Source: Acidimicrobiaceae bacterium
GTDB lineage: Bacteria; Actinomycetota; Acidimicrobiia; Acidimicrobiales; Aldehydirespiratoraceae
Length of the DNA stretch: 64,000 nucleotides
Assembly (NCBI GenBank): GCA_009843915.1
Contig: VYCM01000037.1
Location: 1-64,000 of the forward strand
Direction: 5' to 3'
Numbering within the stretch: position 1 is the first letter of the stretch; the number at the start of each line of letters is the position of its first letter. The notes beneath the pieces are model-generated. The model made no database searches and was not told the DNA's origin. It saw nothing but the letters and a program-made list of their open reading frames with translations. Below, piece after piece: positions 17,147-26,580 of this stretch. The position numbers and the translations under genes were made by a program.

Positions 17147-19288
17147 GTGGACGTCGAGGCGCTGCTGAACCCATCGTCTGTGGCGGTGGTCGGCGCGTCC
17201 GAGAACCCGTCGATCGGCCGCTCGGTGGTGGAGAACCTCCGACACATCGGATTCGGCGGGACCATCGCCCCCGTCAACCCCAAGTACGCCGAAGTGCTCG
17301 GCCTGGAATGCCGGCCGTCCCTAACGGACCTGGACATCAGTCCCGACGTGGTGGTGTTCTGCGTGGGAGCCCGCCGGGTGCTGGAGTCCTACCGGCTCCT
17401 GCCGGGCATCGGCGCCGCCGGGGCGGTCATCTTCGATGGCGGTTTCGCCGAGGCGGGGCCGAGCGGTAGAGAACTCCAAGCCGAGATAGCGGCCATCAGC
17501 CGCAGTGCAGGCATCGTCCTGTGCGGGCCCAACTGCATGGGATACCTCAATCCGGCAGGGGCCACAGCCGCCTATGCGCAACTCGTCCACGACCCGGGCC
17601 AGTTGCACGGGAACGTTGGTCTCGTGTCCCAGAGCGGCTCGGTGTGCATCGGGCTGATGAGCGACACCCGCCGGTTCGGGTTCTCCACCATCGTCTCGTC
17701 GGGCAACGAGGCAGTGGTGACCACCGCCGACTACATCGATCATCTCGTCGACGACCGGAGCACTGGCGTGATCGCAGTGTTCAGCGAGTACATCGCCGAC
17801 CCGGAGCACTTTGTGGCCGCCCTTGATCGGGCCGCGGCGGCCGGCAAGCCGGTGGTCGTTCTCAAAGCAGGGCGCACCCCCCGGTCTCAGCGGGCCGTCA
17901 CCAGCCACACTGGAGCGCTCTGCGGCTCCGCGCCCGTCTTCTCGGCGCTGCTACGGGCCCACCGGGCCATAGAGGTAAAGGGTCTCGACGAGCTGACCGA
18001 GGTCCTGGCCGCCTGCCAGGCCGCACACCTGCCGGCCGGTCACCGGGCATCGGTGGTGACGGCCTCGGGAGGACTGGTGGAACTCATGCTCGACACCGCG
18101 CCCACCGTCGGGATCGAACTGCCTCCGCTGTCTGCGGCGGACCGCAATGCGGTGGAGAGCTTCATGGGGCCCGTGCCGGGGGAGGGCAACCCGCTGGACG
18201 CGTGGGGCAGCGGCCATTTCGAGACCAACCTTCCCAAGGTGCTGGAGGTGGCCCGAGCCAGCGACGACATCGATGTGGTGGTGTTTCCCAATGACGCGTT
18301 CGACGGTCAGCCGATGGGAGGCCGGGACTTCGGCCGGGCCTACACGCCCTGGCTGGCCGCGTCGGCGGCTGCCAGCGACAAGCCGCACTACCAGCTCAAC
18401 ACCCGTCCCGGACTCATGCACCGCACCCAGGTGGAGCTGCTGGCTTCCGGCGGCGGCGCCACGCTGGGGGGACTGCGTCAGGGCCTGTCGGCCATCGCGC
18501 GGCTGGCAGACTTCTCGCTCTGGAGGCCCCGGCCTGCGCTGGACGGTACGCCCAGCCAGCACCGGGTGGCCGCGTTGCTGGCAGGCGGCGACCGGCCGGC
18601 CATCCACGAGTACGACTCCAAGCGGGTTCTGCGGGGCTACGGCGTGCCCGTCGCCTCCGAACAGATGGTGACGAGCGTGGCCGAAGCCCGGAGAGCTGCG
18701 GCTGAGGTGGGGTTCCCCGTCGTATTGAAGGCGTTGGCGGACCGTGCCGCCCACAAGTGGGACCTCGGTCTGGTCAAGCTTGGGATCGTCGACTCCGAGT
18801 CCTTGGAGCAGGCCTGGGACGACCTGGCCGCCAGCGTCCAGGAGCAAGGTCTTGACACCGTCGGCATGCTGGTTCAGGAGATGGTCGCCGGTGGTGTCGA
18901 GGTGCTCGTCGGGGTGAGCCGGGACGCGGACTTCGGCTTAGCGCTGGCCCTCGGCCCCGGCGGCATCGCCGCTGACCTGTCCGAACCGGACGAGGTGGCC
19001 CGGCGTGTCCTTCCCCTCGGCGTCGGGGACGCGGCCGACATGGTCACGGAGTCGTCGCGGCTGCGCCGGATGCTCTCGGGGTTCAGAGGGCAGCCGCCAG
19101 CCGACGTCGACGCTCTCGTCGGGTGCATCGAGGCGCTGGCCGGCTTCGCCTGGGCCGAACGGGAACAGCTGGCCGAGGTCGACCTGAATCCGGTGGTTGT
19201 GCTATCCGACGGGCGGGGTTGCGCGGTGGTCGACGCCCTGATCGTGCCCAGATCTGCAGAACCCGAGGAGGAGAGCCATGGCCGCTGA
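17147..19288 (+). CDS. Acetate/acyl-CoA ligase (ADP-forming), fused alpha-beta type
   Basis: VAVVGASENPSIGRSVVENLRHIGFGG, CGPNCMGYLNP, SQSGSVCIGLMSD, ATP-grasp half GVPVASEQMVTSVAEARRAAAEVGFPVVLKA; GTG start. Confidence 0.88.
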   Translation: MDVEALLNPSSVAVVGASENPSIGRSVVENLRHIGFGGTIAPVNPKYAEVLGLECRPSLTDLDISPDVVVFCVGARRVLESYRLLPGIGAAGAVIFDGGFAEAGPSGRELQAEIAAISRSAGIVLCGPNCMGYLNPAGATAAYAQLVHDPGQLHGNVGLVSQSGSVCIGLMSDTRRFGFSTIVSSGNEAVVTTADYIDHLVDDRSTGVIAVFSEYIADPEHFVAALDRAAAAGKPVVVLKAGRTPRSQRAVTSHTGALCGSAPVFSALLRAHRAIEVKGLDELTEVLAACQAAHLPAGHRASVVTASGGLVELMLDTAPTVGIELPPLSAADRNAVESFMGPVPGEGNPLDAWGSGHFETNLPKVLEVARASDDIDVVVFPNDAFDGQPMGGRDFGRAYTPWLAASAAASDKPHYQLNTRPGLMHRTQVELLASGGGATLGGLRQGLSAIARLADFSLWRPRPALDGTPSQHRVAALLAGGDRPAIHEYDSKRVLRGYGVPVASEQMVTSVAEARRAAAEVGFPVVLKALADRAAHKWDLGLVKLGIVDSESLEQAWDDLAASVQEQGLDTVGMLVQEMVAGGVEVLVGVSRDADFGLALALGPGGIAADLSEPDEVARRVLPLGVGDAADMVTESSRLRRMLSGFRGQPPADVDALVGCIEALAGFAWAEREQLAEVDLNPVVVLSDGRGCAVVDALIVPRSAEPEEESHGR

Positions 19289-20138
19289 CCCAGAAGGATC
19301 CGAGAGTCGGAAGGCGCCCTCCGAGCTGGTTCTCTATGAAACCGACGGTCCGGTGGGAATCATCACCGTCAACCGGCCCGACAAGCTCAATGCGATCAGC
19401 CCCCGGCTGATGCACACCTGGTGGGACGCGCTGCGGACTGCGGAAACCGACGAGTCGACCGGCGTCGTCGTGCTGCGATCGGAGGGCCGCAGCTTCTGTG
19501 TGGGGTTCGACATCTCCGGGGCGGAGCCGGAGCCGGGCCAGAGGGTCTATGGCCATGACGCCCTGTCGAGGCACGCCATGCTGGCCGAGGGGCTCGAGTT
19601 CATGCTGGCCCACTGGTACCTGCGAAAGCCGGTTATCGCGTCGGTCCAGGGCCATGCAGTGGGCGGGGGATGTGAGATCGCTCTGTTGTGCGACATCACC
19701 ATTGCGGCTGCCGACGCAGTGTTCGGGGAGCCTGAGGTCCGTTTCTCCGACCCCGGCCCCGGGCTAATCATGCCTTGGATCATCGGCTACAAGCGGGCCC
19801 GGGAGCTCCACTACCTGGGTGACTTGATCGATGCACCCACCGCGCTGGAGCTGGGCATGGTCAACCGGGTCGTCCCCACCGAGGAGTTGCGCACCGAGAC
19901 CCTCGCCTACGCGCATCGCATGGCGCTGATCGCCCCCGAGGCTCTGGCCGCGGCCAAGCTGGGCATCAACCGGGGCGCTGATGCCGCCGGGTTCCGATCG
20001 GCCATCCACGCGGGGCTCGACGTGGTGGCCCCGGTCTACGCGGCGGAGACCGGCGTCGGCAAGGAGTTCCGGGATCGGGCCGCCCGCGACGGCCTGAAGG
20101 CCGCGCTGGCCTGGCGCCGCGCCCAGTTCGACGACTAG
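19278..20138 (+). CDS. Enoyl-CoA hydratase/isomerase family protein
   Basis: VGIITVNRPDKLNAISPRLM; KPVIASVQGHAVGGGCEIALLCDITIAAADAVFGEPEVRFSDPG. Confidence 0.88.
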   Translation: MAADPEGSESRKAPSELVLYETDGPVGIITVNRPDKLNAISPRLMHTWWDALRTAETDESTGVVVLRSEGRSFCVGFDISGAEPEPGQRVYGHDALSRHAMLAEGLEFMLAHWYLRKPVIASVQGHAVGGGCEIALLCDITIAAADAVFGEPEVRFSDPGPGLIMPWIIGYKRARELHYLGDLIDAPTALELGMVNRVVPTEELRTETLAYAHRMALIAPEALAAAKLGINRGADAAGFRSAIHAGLDVVAPVYAAETGVGKEFRDRAARDGLKAALAWRRAQFDD

Positions 20139-20168
20139 AGGTGGCGCCCGAACGGCAAGCAGCCTGGT

Positions 20169-21413
20169 TCAGCCGTGTGAAGTCGCGGCCTCCTCGGCGA
20201 CCCGGTAGCGCTCGATGAGCCACTGCGCGAGCTGGGCGCGGAAGAAGTCCTGCTGGCTCAACGGCCCCTGGGGCGCGAAACGCGAGGCCATGCCGCGCTG
20301 GCTGGCCACTGCCACCGGCATGTCCTGATCGTAGAAGAGCTCGATGCCTCGGGTGTGCTGCTCGAGGAGCTGGTTGAAGAGCTTCAGCTTGGTGGTCGAC
20401 TCGGGGAACAGGAAGCCGGACGTCATGATGGACGAGCCCGCTCCGGCAGGCTGCACCGCCAGCCAGTGGACCGAGTCGCTGTGGCAGCCGATCAGCAGGC
20501 TGGGGGCCACGTACAGGTACACGACGTTCCAGCGGTCGTCCTCGCTGAGGGTCGCGATGGGCGGGAACAGCGCCGACTGGGTGGGATTCATGCCGCGGTC
20601 CTTGAAGCCGGTCCGACCCCTGCCGCCGATGCCGATCGAGCCCGGCTCCAACGGCGGGAACGTGCCGGCCAGCAGGGTCTCGTTGCTGGTGTCGGCCTCG
20701 GTGAAGTCGTAGAGGGAGGCGTGCAGCCGCAGCGAGTGGTATGCGTCCATGAAGTTCTCGGCGAAGACCTTCCAGTTGAACGGCATCGGAAGCATCTCGG
20801 GCTCGGTAGTGGCCATCTCCTCGATGCAGTAGTTGGCGAGCATCTCGTCGAACGCGTGCAGCCTCGGGCCCAGCGGCAGGGGATCCTCGGCGAAGGAGCA
20901 GAAGACGAAGCCCTGCCATTCCTCCACGGCTAGCTGGGGCAGAGAGATCTCCGAGCGCACGAAGCCGGGACGCTGATGCATCTCCGGCGCGCCGATGAGA
21001 CGACCGTCGAGGTCGTAGGTCCACCAGTGGTAGGGGCAGCGGAAGTTCCGGGTGGAGCCGCTGCACTCCGGCGGCGGATCGAACCACTCGTCCTTGGGCC
21101 GCTCGGCTGGAGCGGTGATGCACATGGCACGGTGCTGGCAGATCGAGGACATGACGTTGATCCGGCCGTCGCGGTTGCGAACCACGACGACCGGCTCGGT
21201 GCCCAGCAGCGTGGCGGTGAAGTAGTCGCCGGGCTCGGGTATCTGGCTGGAGCGGCCCACGCACAGCCATTCGGTGTCGAACACAGCAGCCTTCTCGAAG
21301 GCATAGAAGTCGGCGTCGGTGTAGCAGGCCGGCGGAAGGCCGACCGCGGTGTGCACCGGGCGGGCAGCCGGCTCCATCTCCTCCAGTGGGATCGGGCTGC
21401 GGATCGGTTCCAT
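20169..21413 (-). CDS. Rieske-type aromatic ring-hydroxylating oxygenase, alpha subunit
   Basis: CQHRAM...CPYHWWTYDLDG Rieske ligands; ENFMDAYHSLRLH mononuclear iron motif. Confidence 0.88.
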   Translation of the reverse strand: MEPIRSPIPLEEMEPAARPVHTAVGLPPACYTDADFYAFEKAAVFDTEWLCVGRSSQIPEPGDYFTATLLGTEPVVVVRNRDGRINVMSSICQHRAMCITAPAERPKDEWFDPPPECSGSTRNFRCPYHWWTYDLDGRLIGAPEMHQRPGFVRSEISLPQLAVEEWQGFVFCSFAEDPLPLGPRLHAFDEMLANYCIEEMATTEPEMLPMPFNWKVFAENFMDAYHSLRLHASLYDFTEADTSNETLLAGTFPPLEPGSIGIGGRGRTGFKDRGMNPTQSALFPPIATLSEDDRWNVVYLYVAPSLLIGCHSDSVHWLAVQPAGAGSSIMTSGFLFPESTTKLKLFNQLLEQHTRGIELFYDQDMPVAVASQRGMASRFAPQGPLSQQDFFRAQLAQWLIERYRVAEEAATSHG

Positions 21414-21506
21414 TCCGGTTACCTCCAGTCTCCGACATCGAGAAAGTACCCGCCGGCCCGGTGAGACAGTAAAGATGGGCTAGTGGTAACGTCCGCCCGT
21501 CGATGG

Positions 21507-21523
21507 GTCTGATTGTCAGACAA
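21507..21523. promoter_or_regulatory. Nested inverted repeats in a divergent promoter; candidate GntR/FadR-type operator
   Basis: GTCTGA-TTG-TCAGAC (21507-21521) overlaps TTGTC-A-GACAA (21513-21523), which fits TNGTNNNACNA. Confidence 0.5.
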
Positions 21524-21558
21524 CGGCACGAACCGCGGTTCCACACACTGGAGGAAAC

Positions 21559-22848
21559 ATGAAACGACACACGATTTTCTGGATCGCAGCCGTGACGGCG
21601 GTGTTCGGGCTGCTTGCCGCGTCCTGCGGCGGCGATGACGACGCCGCAGAAGACACGAGCGCGGTGACCGAGACCGCCCCTGCCCCAGAGGCCGAGGCGC
21701 CTACGGCCGCTGACGAAGACGAGCCCATGGCCGAAGAGGAGCCCATGGCCGAAGAAGAGCCCATGGCTGAAGAAGAGGCGATGACTGATGAAGAGGCGAT
21801 AACCGAGGCCATCGAGGAGACCGATATAACCGACATCGCGACCCTTGACATGGACACCAACGGTGACGGCAAGGTGATCCTCGGCGTGGCAGCGGCCGGC
21901 CCCCGTGACGACGGCGCCTACTACCAGGCCCTGGTAGACGCAGCCGAGGACATCTCGGCGGCGCAGGGCTGGGAGCCGCCGATCGTGGTCGACAACATCG
22001 AGCCGGCGGTGGCCGCCACCGAGTTGGAGAATCTGGCCGCGCAGGGCGTCGACATCATCGCGGTCGGAGCGGGCGAGATTTCCGATCCGCTGCCCGACCT
22101 GGTGGCGCAGTACCCCGACATCTTCTGGTACTGCAACTGCGGCACCGGGTTCCCGCAGATGGACGGGGTGGCTCTGAGCACCAACGACGGCGCCGAGATC
22201 GAGTATGTCGTCGGCGTGGCCGCCGGCCTGCTCCTCCAGGAGCACGGTGGCGACACCGCCTACATGATCGGCTGCTGCGACCTGGGCTTCGAGGTCGAGA
22301 CCGAGCTGGCGATGCGTCTGGGCCTCAAGGCGGTGGATCCCAGCTTCGACGTGGTCTACACGCCGACGGGCAACTTCCCCTTCGACTTCGACAACGTGGC
22401 CGGAGCCACCGAGGCGTTCAACGTCGCCCTAGACGCCGGGATGGACCTCGTCTACCCGTACCTGGGCGGGGCCCACGAGCCCCTGGTCCAGTTGGCCAAC
22501 GAGCATGGCATCCCGGTGACGAGCGCGGGTGCCTCCGACGTGTGCTCCCGGACCGATCTGCACTGGGACATGGCTGCACTGTTCGACGGCGGCGACTTCG
22601 CCCGGGCCGTGTTCCCGCTCATCGTGTCCGGAGCGTTCGTCGAGGGCGACATCTACAAGTTCGCGGTCGGCCGCGACGCGGAGGTCGGCGCGCTGATCTG
22701 CGATCCCACGCCGGAGCAGAAGCAGTTGCTGGACCAGGCCCACGCCGATGTCTGGAACGGCTTCTGCCTGGCCGAGTTCGACGCCATCAGGGCGATCGCC
22801 TACGGCGGCGTCGAGATGGAGGCCCCGCTGGCCTGCTCGGACGCCTGA
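21559..22848 (+). CDS. BMP-family ABC transporter substrate-binding lipoprotein
   Basis: Lipobox-like FGLLAASCGGDDD; body PRDDGAYYQALVDAAEDIS..., LENLAAQGVDIIAVGAGE; followed by two-NBD ATPase and two permeases. Confidence 0.85.
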   Translation: MKRHTIFWIAAVTAVFGLLAASCGGDDDAAEDTSAVTETAPAPEAEAPTAADEDEPMAEEEPMAEEEPMAEEEAMTDEEAITEAIEETDITDIATLDMDTNGDGKVILGVAAAGPRDDGAYYQALVDAAEDISAAQGWEPPIVVDNIEPAVAATELENLAAQGVDIIAVGAGEISDPLPDLVAQYPDIFWYCNCGTGFPQMDGVALSTNDGAEIEYVVGVAAGLLLQEHGGDTAYMIGCCDLGFEVETELAMRLGLKAVDPSFDVVYTPTGNFPFDFDNVAGATEAFNVALDAGMDLVYPYLGGAHEPLVQLANEHGIPVTSAGASDVCSRTDLHWDMAALFDGGDFARAVFPLIVSGAFVEGDIYKFAVGRDAEVGALICDPTPEQKQLLDQAHADVWNGFCLAEFDAIRAIAYGGVEMEAPLACSDA

Positions 22849-22886
22849 TTGCTCCTTAAGGGCAGCCACACCCGCGAGGCCTCCAT

Positions 22887-24482
22887 ATGGCTGATCAACG
22901 GACGGCGGGAACGGAGGTTCCCGCCGTCCGCCTCGCCTCGATCTCCAAGTCGTTCGGCGCCATCGTGGCCTGCGACCACGTTGACCTGACTCTTTATCGC
23001 GGGCGGATACACGGCATCCTCGGAGAGAACGGCGCGGGCAAGTCCACGCTCATGAAGGTGCTCATAGGACTGGTGCTTCCCGACGGCGGCACCATCGAGG
23101 TAGACGGCGAGCGCTGCCAGATACGGGATCCCCACGACGCCGCGACCCGCGGCATCGGCATGGTCCACCAGCACTTCAGCCTGGTGGAGCCGCTCACGGT
23201 GTGGGAGAACGTGATGCTGGGCGACACCGGCCGGTTCGACGCGGGCGCGGCCCGCCAACGGGTGGCTGAGATCAGCGAGCGCTACGGCCTGGGGGTGGAC
23301 CCCGATGCCAAACTCGGTGATCTCTCAGCCGGGGTCCGCCAGCGCGTCGAGATCATCAAGTGCCTGCGCCGCGACCCGAGCATCCTGATCTTCGACGAGC
23401 CGACCTCAGTGCTCACGCCGGGCGAGTCCGAGCGGCTGTTCGATGTGCTGCGCCTGGCGGTACGGGAGGAGAACCGAGCTGTGGCTCTGGTGAGCCACAA
23501 GCTCGACGAGATCCTCCACGCCACCGACGAGGTGACCATCATGCGGGCCGGGTCCGTGGTGCAGCGGATGGAGACCTCCGAAGCGGATGCCCCGCTGCTG
23601 GCCAGAGCCATGGTCGGACGGGAGGTGTCGCTTCGCTCCGAGGCATCGGCTCTCGGCCTGATAGAGACGGTCGCGGCCGGCGCGGGAGACGGCGAGGCCT
23701 CTCGGGACGGTGACTCCCGGATCCGAGTGCCCGCACTCCGCCTTCGCGACGTCGTGGCCCGGGGTCCCGACGGCCGGGTCTCCCTCGACGGCCTGAGCGT
23801 CGACGTGTTCGACTCCGAGATCGTCGGAGTGGCCGGGGTGGAGGGCAACGGCCAGGCCGCGCTGACCGACCTGCTGTCGAGCCTCCTGGACGCTGACGCG
23901 GGCACCGTCGAGGTGGACGGCGTCAAGGTGGAGCCGGGAAAGCCCGGCGCCATGTCCGACGCGGGGGTGGCCGTCATCCCCGAGGACCGCCATTCCTCCG
24001 GCTGCGTGCTCGACATGACCGTGGCCGAGAACCTGTTCCTGGTGGACATCGAGCGGATCGCCAAGCGCGGGATCTACGACCCGGCGGTGATGCGGCGGGA
24101 CGCGGCCCGACTCATCGACGACTTCGACATCCACACCGCCGGTCCCGACGCCCCGTTCTGGTCGCTCTCGGGCGGCAACCAGCAGCGAGTGGTACTGGCC
24201 CGGGAGCTGAGCTACTCGCCCAAGGTGCTGGTCGCGTCCCAGCCCACCCGGGGCCTCGACGTCGGTGCCATCGAGTGGATGACCGACCGCCTCCGCCAGG
24301 TGGCCGACAGCGGCGTGGCGGTGATGCTCATCTCGAACGAGCTGGAGGAGATCCTGCAGTTGTCGGACCGCGTTGTCGTGCTGTTCCGGGGCCGCATCAT
24401 CGGCGAGATGGGCCGAGCCGACGTGGACCTCGAGGAGCTTGGCCTCCTGCTGGGCGGCGCCGACACTGAGGCGGCTGCCTAG
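22887..24482 (+). CDS. ABC transporter ATP-binding protein with two NBDs (nucleoside/BMP type)
   Basis: GENGAGKSTLMKVL, LSAGVRQRVEIIKCL, LSGGNQQRVVLARELSYSPKVLVASQPTRGLDVGAIEW. Confidence 0.9.
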   Translation: MADQRTAGTEVPAVRLASISKSFGAIVACDHVDLTLYRGRIHGILGENGAGKSTLMKVLIGLVLPDGGTIEVDGERCQIRDPHDAATRGIGMVHQHFSLVEPLTVWENVMLGDTGRFDAGAARQRVAEISERYGLGVDPDAKLGDLSAGVRQRVEIIKCLRRDPSILIFDEPTSVLTPGESERLFDVLRLAVREENRAVALVSHKLDEILHATDEVTIMRAGSVVQRMETSEADAPLLARAMVGREVSLRSEASALGLIETVAAGAGDGEASRDGDSRIRVPALRLRDVVARGPDGRVSLDGLSVDVFDSEIVGVAGVEGNGQAALTDLLSSLLDADAGTVEVDGVKVEPGKPGAMSDAGVAVIPEDRHSSGCVLDMTVAENLFLVDIERIAKRGIYDPAVMRRDAARLIDDFDIHTAGPDAPFWSLSGGNQQRVVLARELSYSPKVLVASQPTRGLDVGAIEWMTDRLRQVADSGVAVMLISNELEEILQLSDRVVVLFRGRIIGEMGRADVDLEELGLLLGGADTEAAA

Positions 24483-24489
24483 TTCTGGC

Positions 24490-25626
24490 ATGAGTGACCA
24501 GCAAGCACAGTTGGCCGCCGAGGGGTCTGGGTCCGCGCCCTCGCAGCTGCGCGAGGCGGGCGTGGCGGCGGCGATGTACCTCGCCTGCATCATCGTTGCC
24601 CTGTTCGCGTCGGCTCTGATCGTGTGGGCTACCGGCGGGTCCTGGCAGGCCGTCTTCTCGGCCCTGCTGGACGGCAGCCTGCGGGCCCCGGGGCGGTGGG
24701 GCGAGACCATCGGCATCGCCATCCCGCTGGTGGTCGTGGCTCTGGGGACCGCCATCAACGGCCGGGCCGGTGTGGTCAACATCGGCCAGGAGGGCCAGGT
24801 GATGATGGGCACCGCCTTCGCCGCGTATGTCGGCGTGAACATGGGCGGTCCCGGACCGATCGTGGTGGTCTGCCTGCTCATCGTGGGTGCTCTCGCCGGG
24901 GCCATGTGGGCGGGCATCGCCAGCTGGCTCCTGTACTGGCGGCGGGTGCCCGAGGTGCTCACCACCTTGCTGCTGATCACGGTGGCCTCGCAGGCGACCG
25001 GCTACGCGCTGAAGGTCGACTGGCTGCTGCTGGCCCCCTTCCGGGCGGATCGATCGGTGCGCAACCAGGTGAGCGAGCAGCTCGCTGCCGACACCCGGCT
25101 GCCCCGCATCGACATCTTTGGCAATGACTTCCCGATCAGCTCCATCGCGGTGGTGCTGATGGCCGTGATCGTATTCCTGCTCTTCAAGCGCAGCGTGTGG
25201 GGCTTCCGCATGAGGATGCTGGGCCGCAACGCCCGCACCGCGCAGCGAGCTGGCGTGTCCACCGTCAAGTACGGGACCACGGCCATGCTCATTTCCGGCG
25301 CCTGCGCGGGCCTGGCCGGGGCGTTGATGCTCTCCGGCGGCGACTTCGGCAACTACCGGTTCACGCCGGGCTTCGCCAACAACATCGGGTGGGAGGGGCT
25401 GCTGGTGGCCCTGGTGGCCCGTTCGCACCCCGTCGGCATCGTGGTGGTGGCCTTCAGCTTCGCCGGACTGCGAGCCGGCTCCGGTTTCCTGGCCGCCACC
25501 GGAGTGGAGCGCGAGATCTCCCAGGTGGTGCTGGCCCTGCTGGTGCTGGCCCTGCTCGTGCCTCCGGCCATCCTCTTCATCAGGGAGCGCCGCCGGGCGC
25601 TGGCCGCGACCAGGGACAGGACCTGA
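24490..25626 (+). CDS. ABC transporter permease (nucleoside/BMP type)
   Basis: GTAINGRAGVVNIGQEGQVMMG, multiple TMs; start MSDQQAQLAAEG chosen. Confidence 0.87.
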   Translation: MSDQQAQLAAEGSGSAPSQLREAGVAAAMYLACIIVALFASALIVWATGGSWQAVFSALLDGSLRAPGRWGETIGIAIPLVVVALGTAINGRAGVVNIGQEGQVMMGTAFAAYVGVNMGGPGPIVVVCLLIVGALAGAMWAGIASWLLYWRRVPEVLTTLLLITVASQATGYALKVDWLLLAPFRADRSVRNQVSEQLAADTRLPRIDIFGNDFPISSIAVVLMAVIVFLLFKRSVWGFRMRMLGRNARTAQRAGVSTVKYGTTAMLISGACAGLAGALMLSGGDFGNYRFTPGFANNIGWEGLLVALVARSHPVGIVVVAFSFAGLRAGSGFLAATGVEREISQVVLALLVLALLVPPAILFIRERRRALAATRDRT

Positions 25627-25629
25627 GCC

Positions 25630-26565
25630 ATGGGCGACTTCTTCTCCGCCATCGGCGACGTGGTCACCAACGAAGTGACCTACTCGGGGGCGATGCGCTT
25701 CGCCGCGCTGCTGGCCTTCGCGGCCATCGGCGAGACGATCGCGGAGAAGGCCGGCACCCTCAACATCTCGCTGGAGGGCATGATCCTGGGCGGCGCCTTC
25801 GCGGGGGCGCTGGGCATGCACCTCACGGAGTCGGTGACGGTCGGTCTGCTGTTCGCATGCGCCATCGGCGTCGTCGTCGCGTCGGTGCAGGCCAACATGA
25901 GCCACCGGCTCACCGCCAACCAGTTCGTGGTCGGGCTGGCCCTCAACACCCTGGTGCTCGGTATTGCCAGCTTCCTCAACACCAGCATCCAGCCGGTGTC
26001 GAGGGCGGCCCACCGGTTCGAATTCCCGGGATTGTCGGAGATCCCCCTGATCGGCGACGCCCTCTTCAACCAGCCGTGGCCCCTGTACCTGGTGTACCCG
26101 ATGATCCCGGCCGCATGGTGGCTGCTGTACCGCACCCGGTGGGGCCTGGAGGTGCGGGCTGTCGGCGAGAACCCCCAGTCGGCCGACGTGTCGGGCATTG
26201 ACGTCAACAAGCGCCGCCGAGAGTCCATCTACATCGCGGGGCTCACGAGCGGACTGGGTGGCGGCTACTTGGTGCTGGGCCAGATCGGGCGGTTCGAGGA
26301 CGCCGTCGTCGGGGGCCAGGGATTCATCGCCATCGCAGCCGTCATCTTCGGCGGGTGGACCATGCGGGGCGTGATCGGCGGCTGCCTGCTGTTCGGCACG
26401 GTCAACTCGTTCCGTTTGACGCTGCCCACCGTGGGCCACGAGCTCAACTCCGAGCTGCTGTCGGCCGCCCCGTTCGTGGTGACCATCGTCACCGTGACCT
26501 TCTTCGCCCACCGCACCCGCGAGCCTCGGGCGCTGGCTCAGCCCTTCGTCCGCGGCCTGACCTGA
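25630..26565 (+). CDS. ABC transporter permease (nucleoside/BMP type)
   Basis: FAAIGETIAEKAGTLNISLEGMILGGAFAGALG; follows the preceding permease by 3 nt. Confidence 0.88.
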   Translation: MGDFFSAIGDVVTNEVTYSGAMRFAALLAFAAIGETIAEKAGTLNISLEGMILGGAFAGALGMHLTESVTVGLLFACAIGVVVASVQANMSHRLTANQFVVGLALNTLVLGIASFLNTSIQPVSRAAHRFEFPGLSEIPLIGDALFNQPWPLYLVYPMIPAAWWLLYRTRWGLEVRAVGENPQSADVSGIDVNKRRRESIYIAGLTSGLGGGYLVLGQIGRFEDAVVGGQGFIAIAAVIFGGWTMRGVIGGCLLFGTVNSFRLTLPTVGHELNSELLSAAPFVVTIVTVTFFAHRTREPRALAQPFVRGLT

Positions 26566-26580
26566 GACACTTCCGGCACG

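Noticed and set aside
19966-22245. 759-aa - strand ORF covering the Rieske/BMP region
   Set aside because: Wrong frame relative to Rieske and antisense to the BMP lipoprotein; its repetitive SHGLFFGHGLLFGHG stretch is only the reverse reading of the MAEEEP repeat.
23406-26511. Long - strand ORFs 23406..24980 and 24397..26511
   Set aside because: Antisense to the ABC ATPase and permeases; H/G/Q/R-rich shadow translations.
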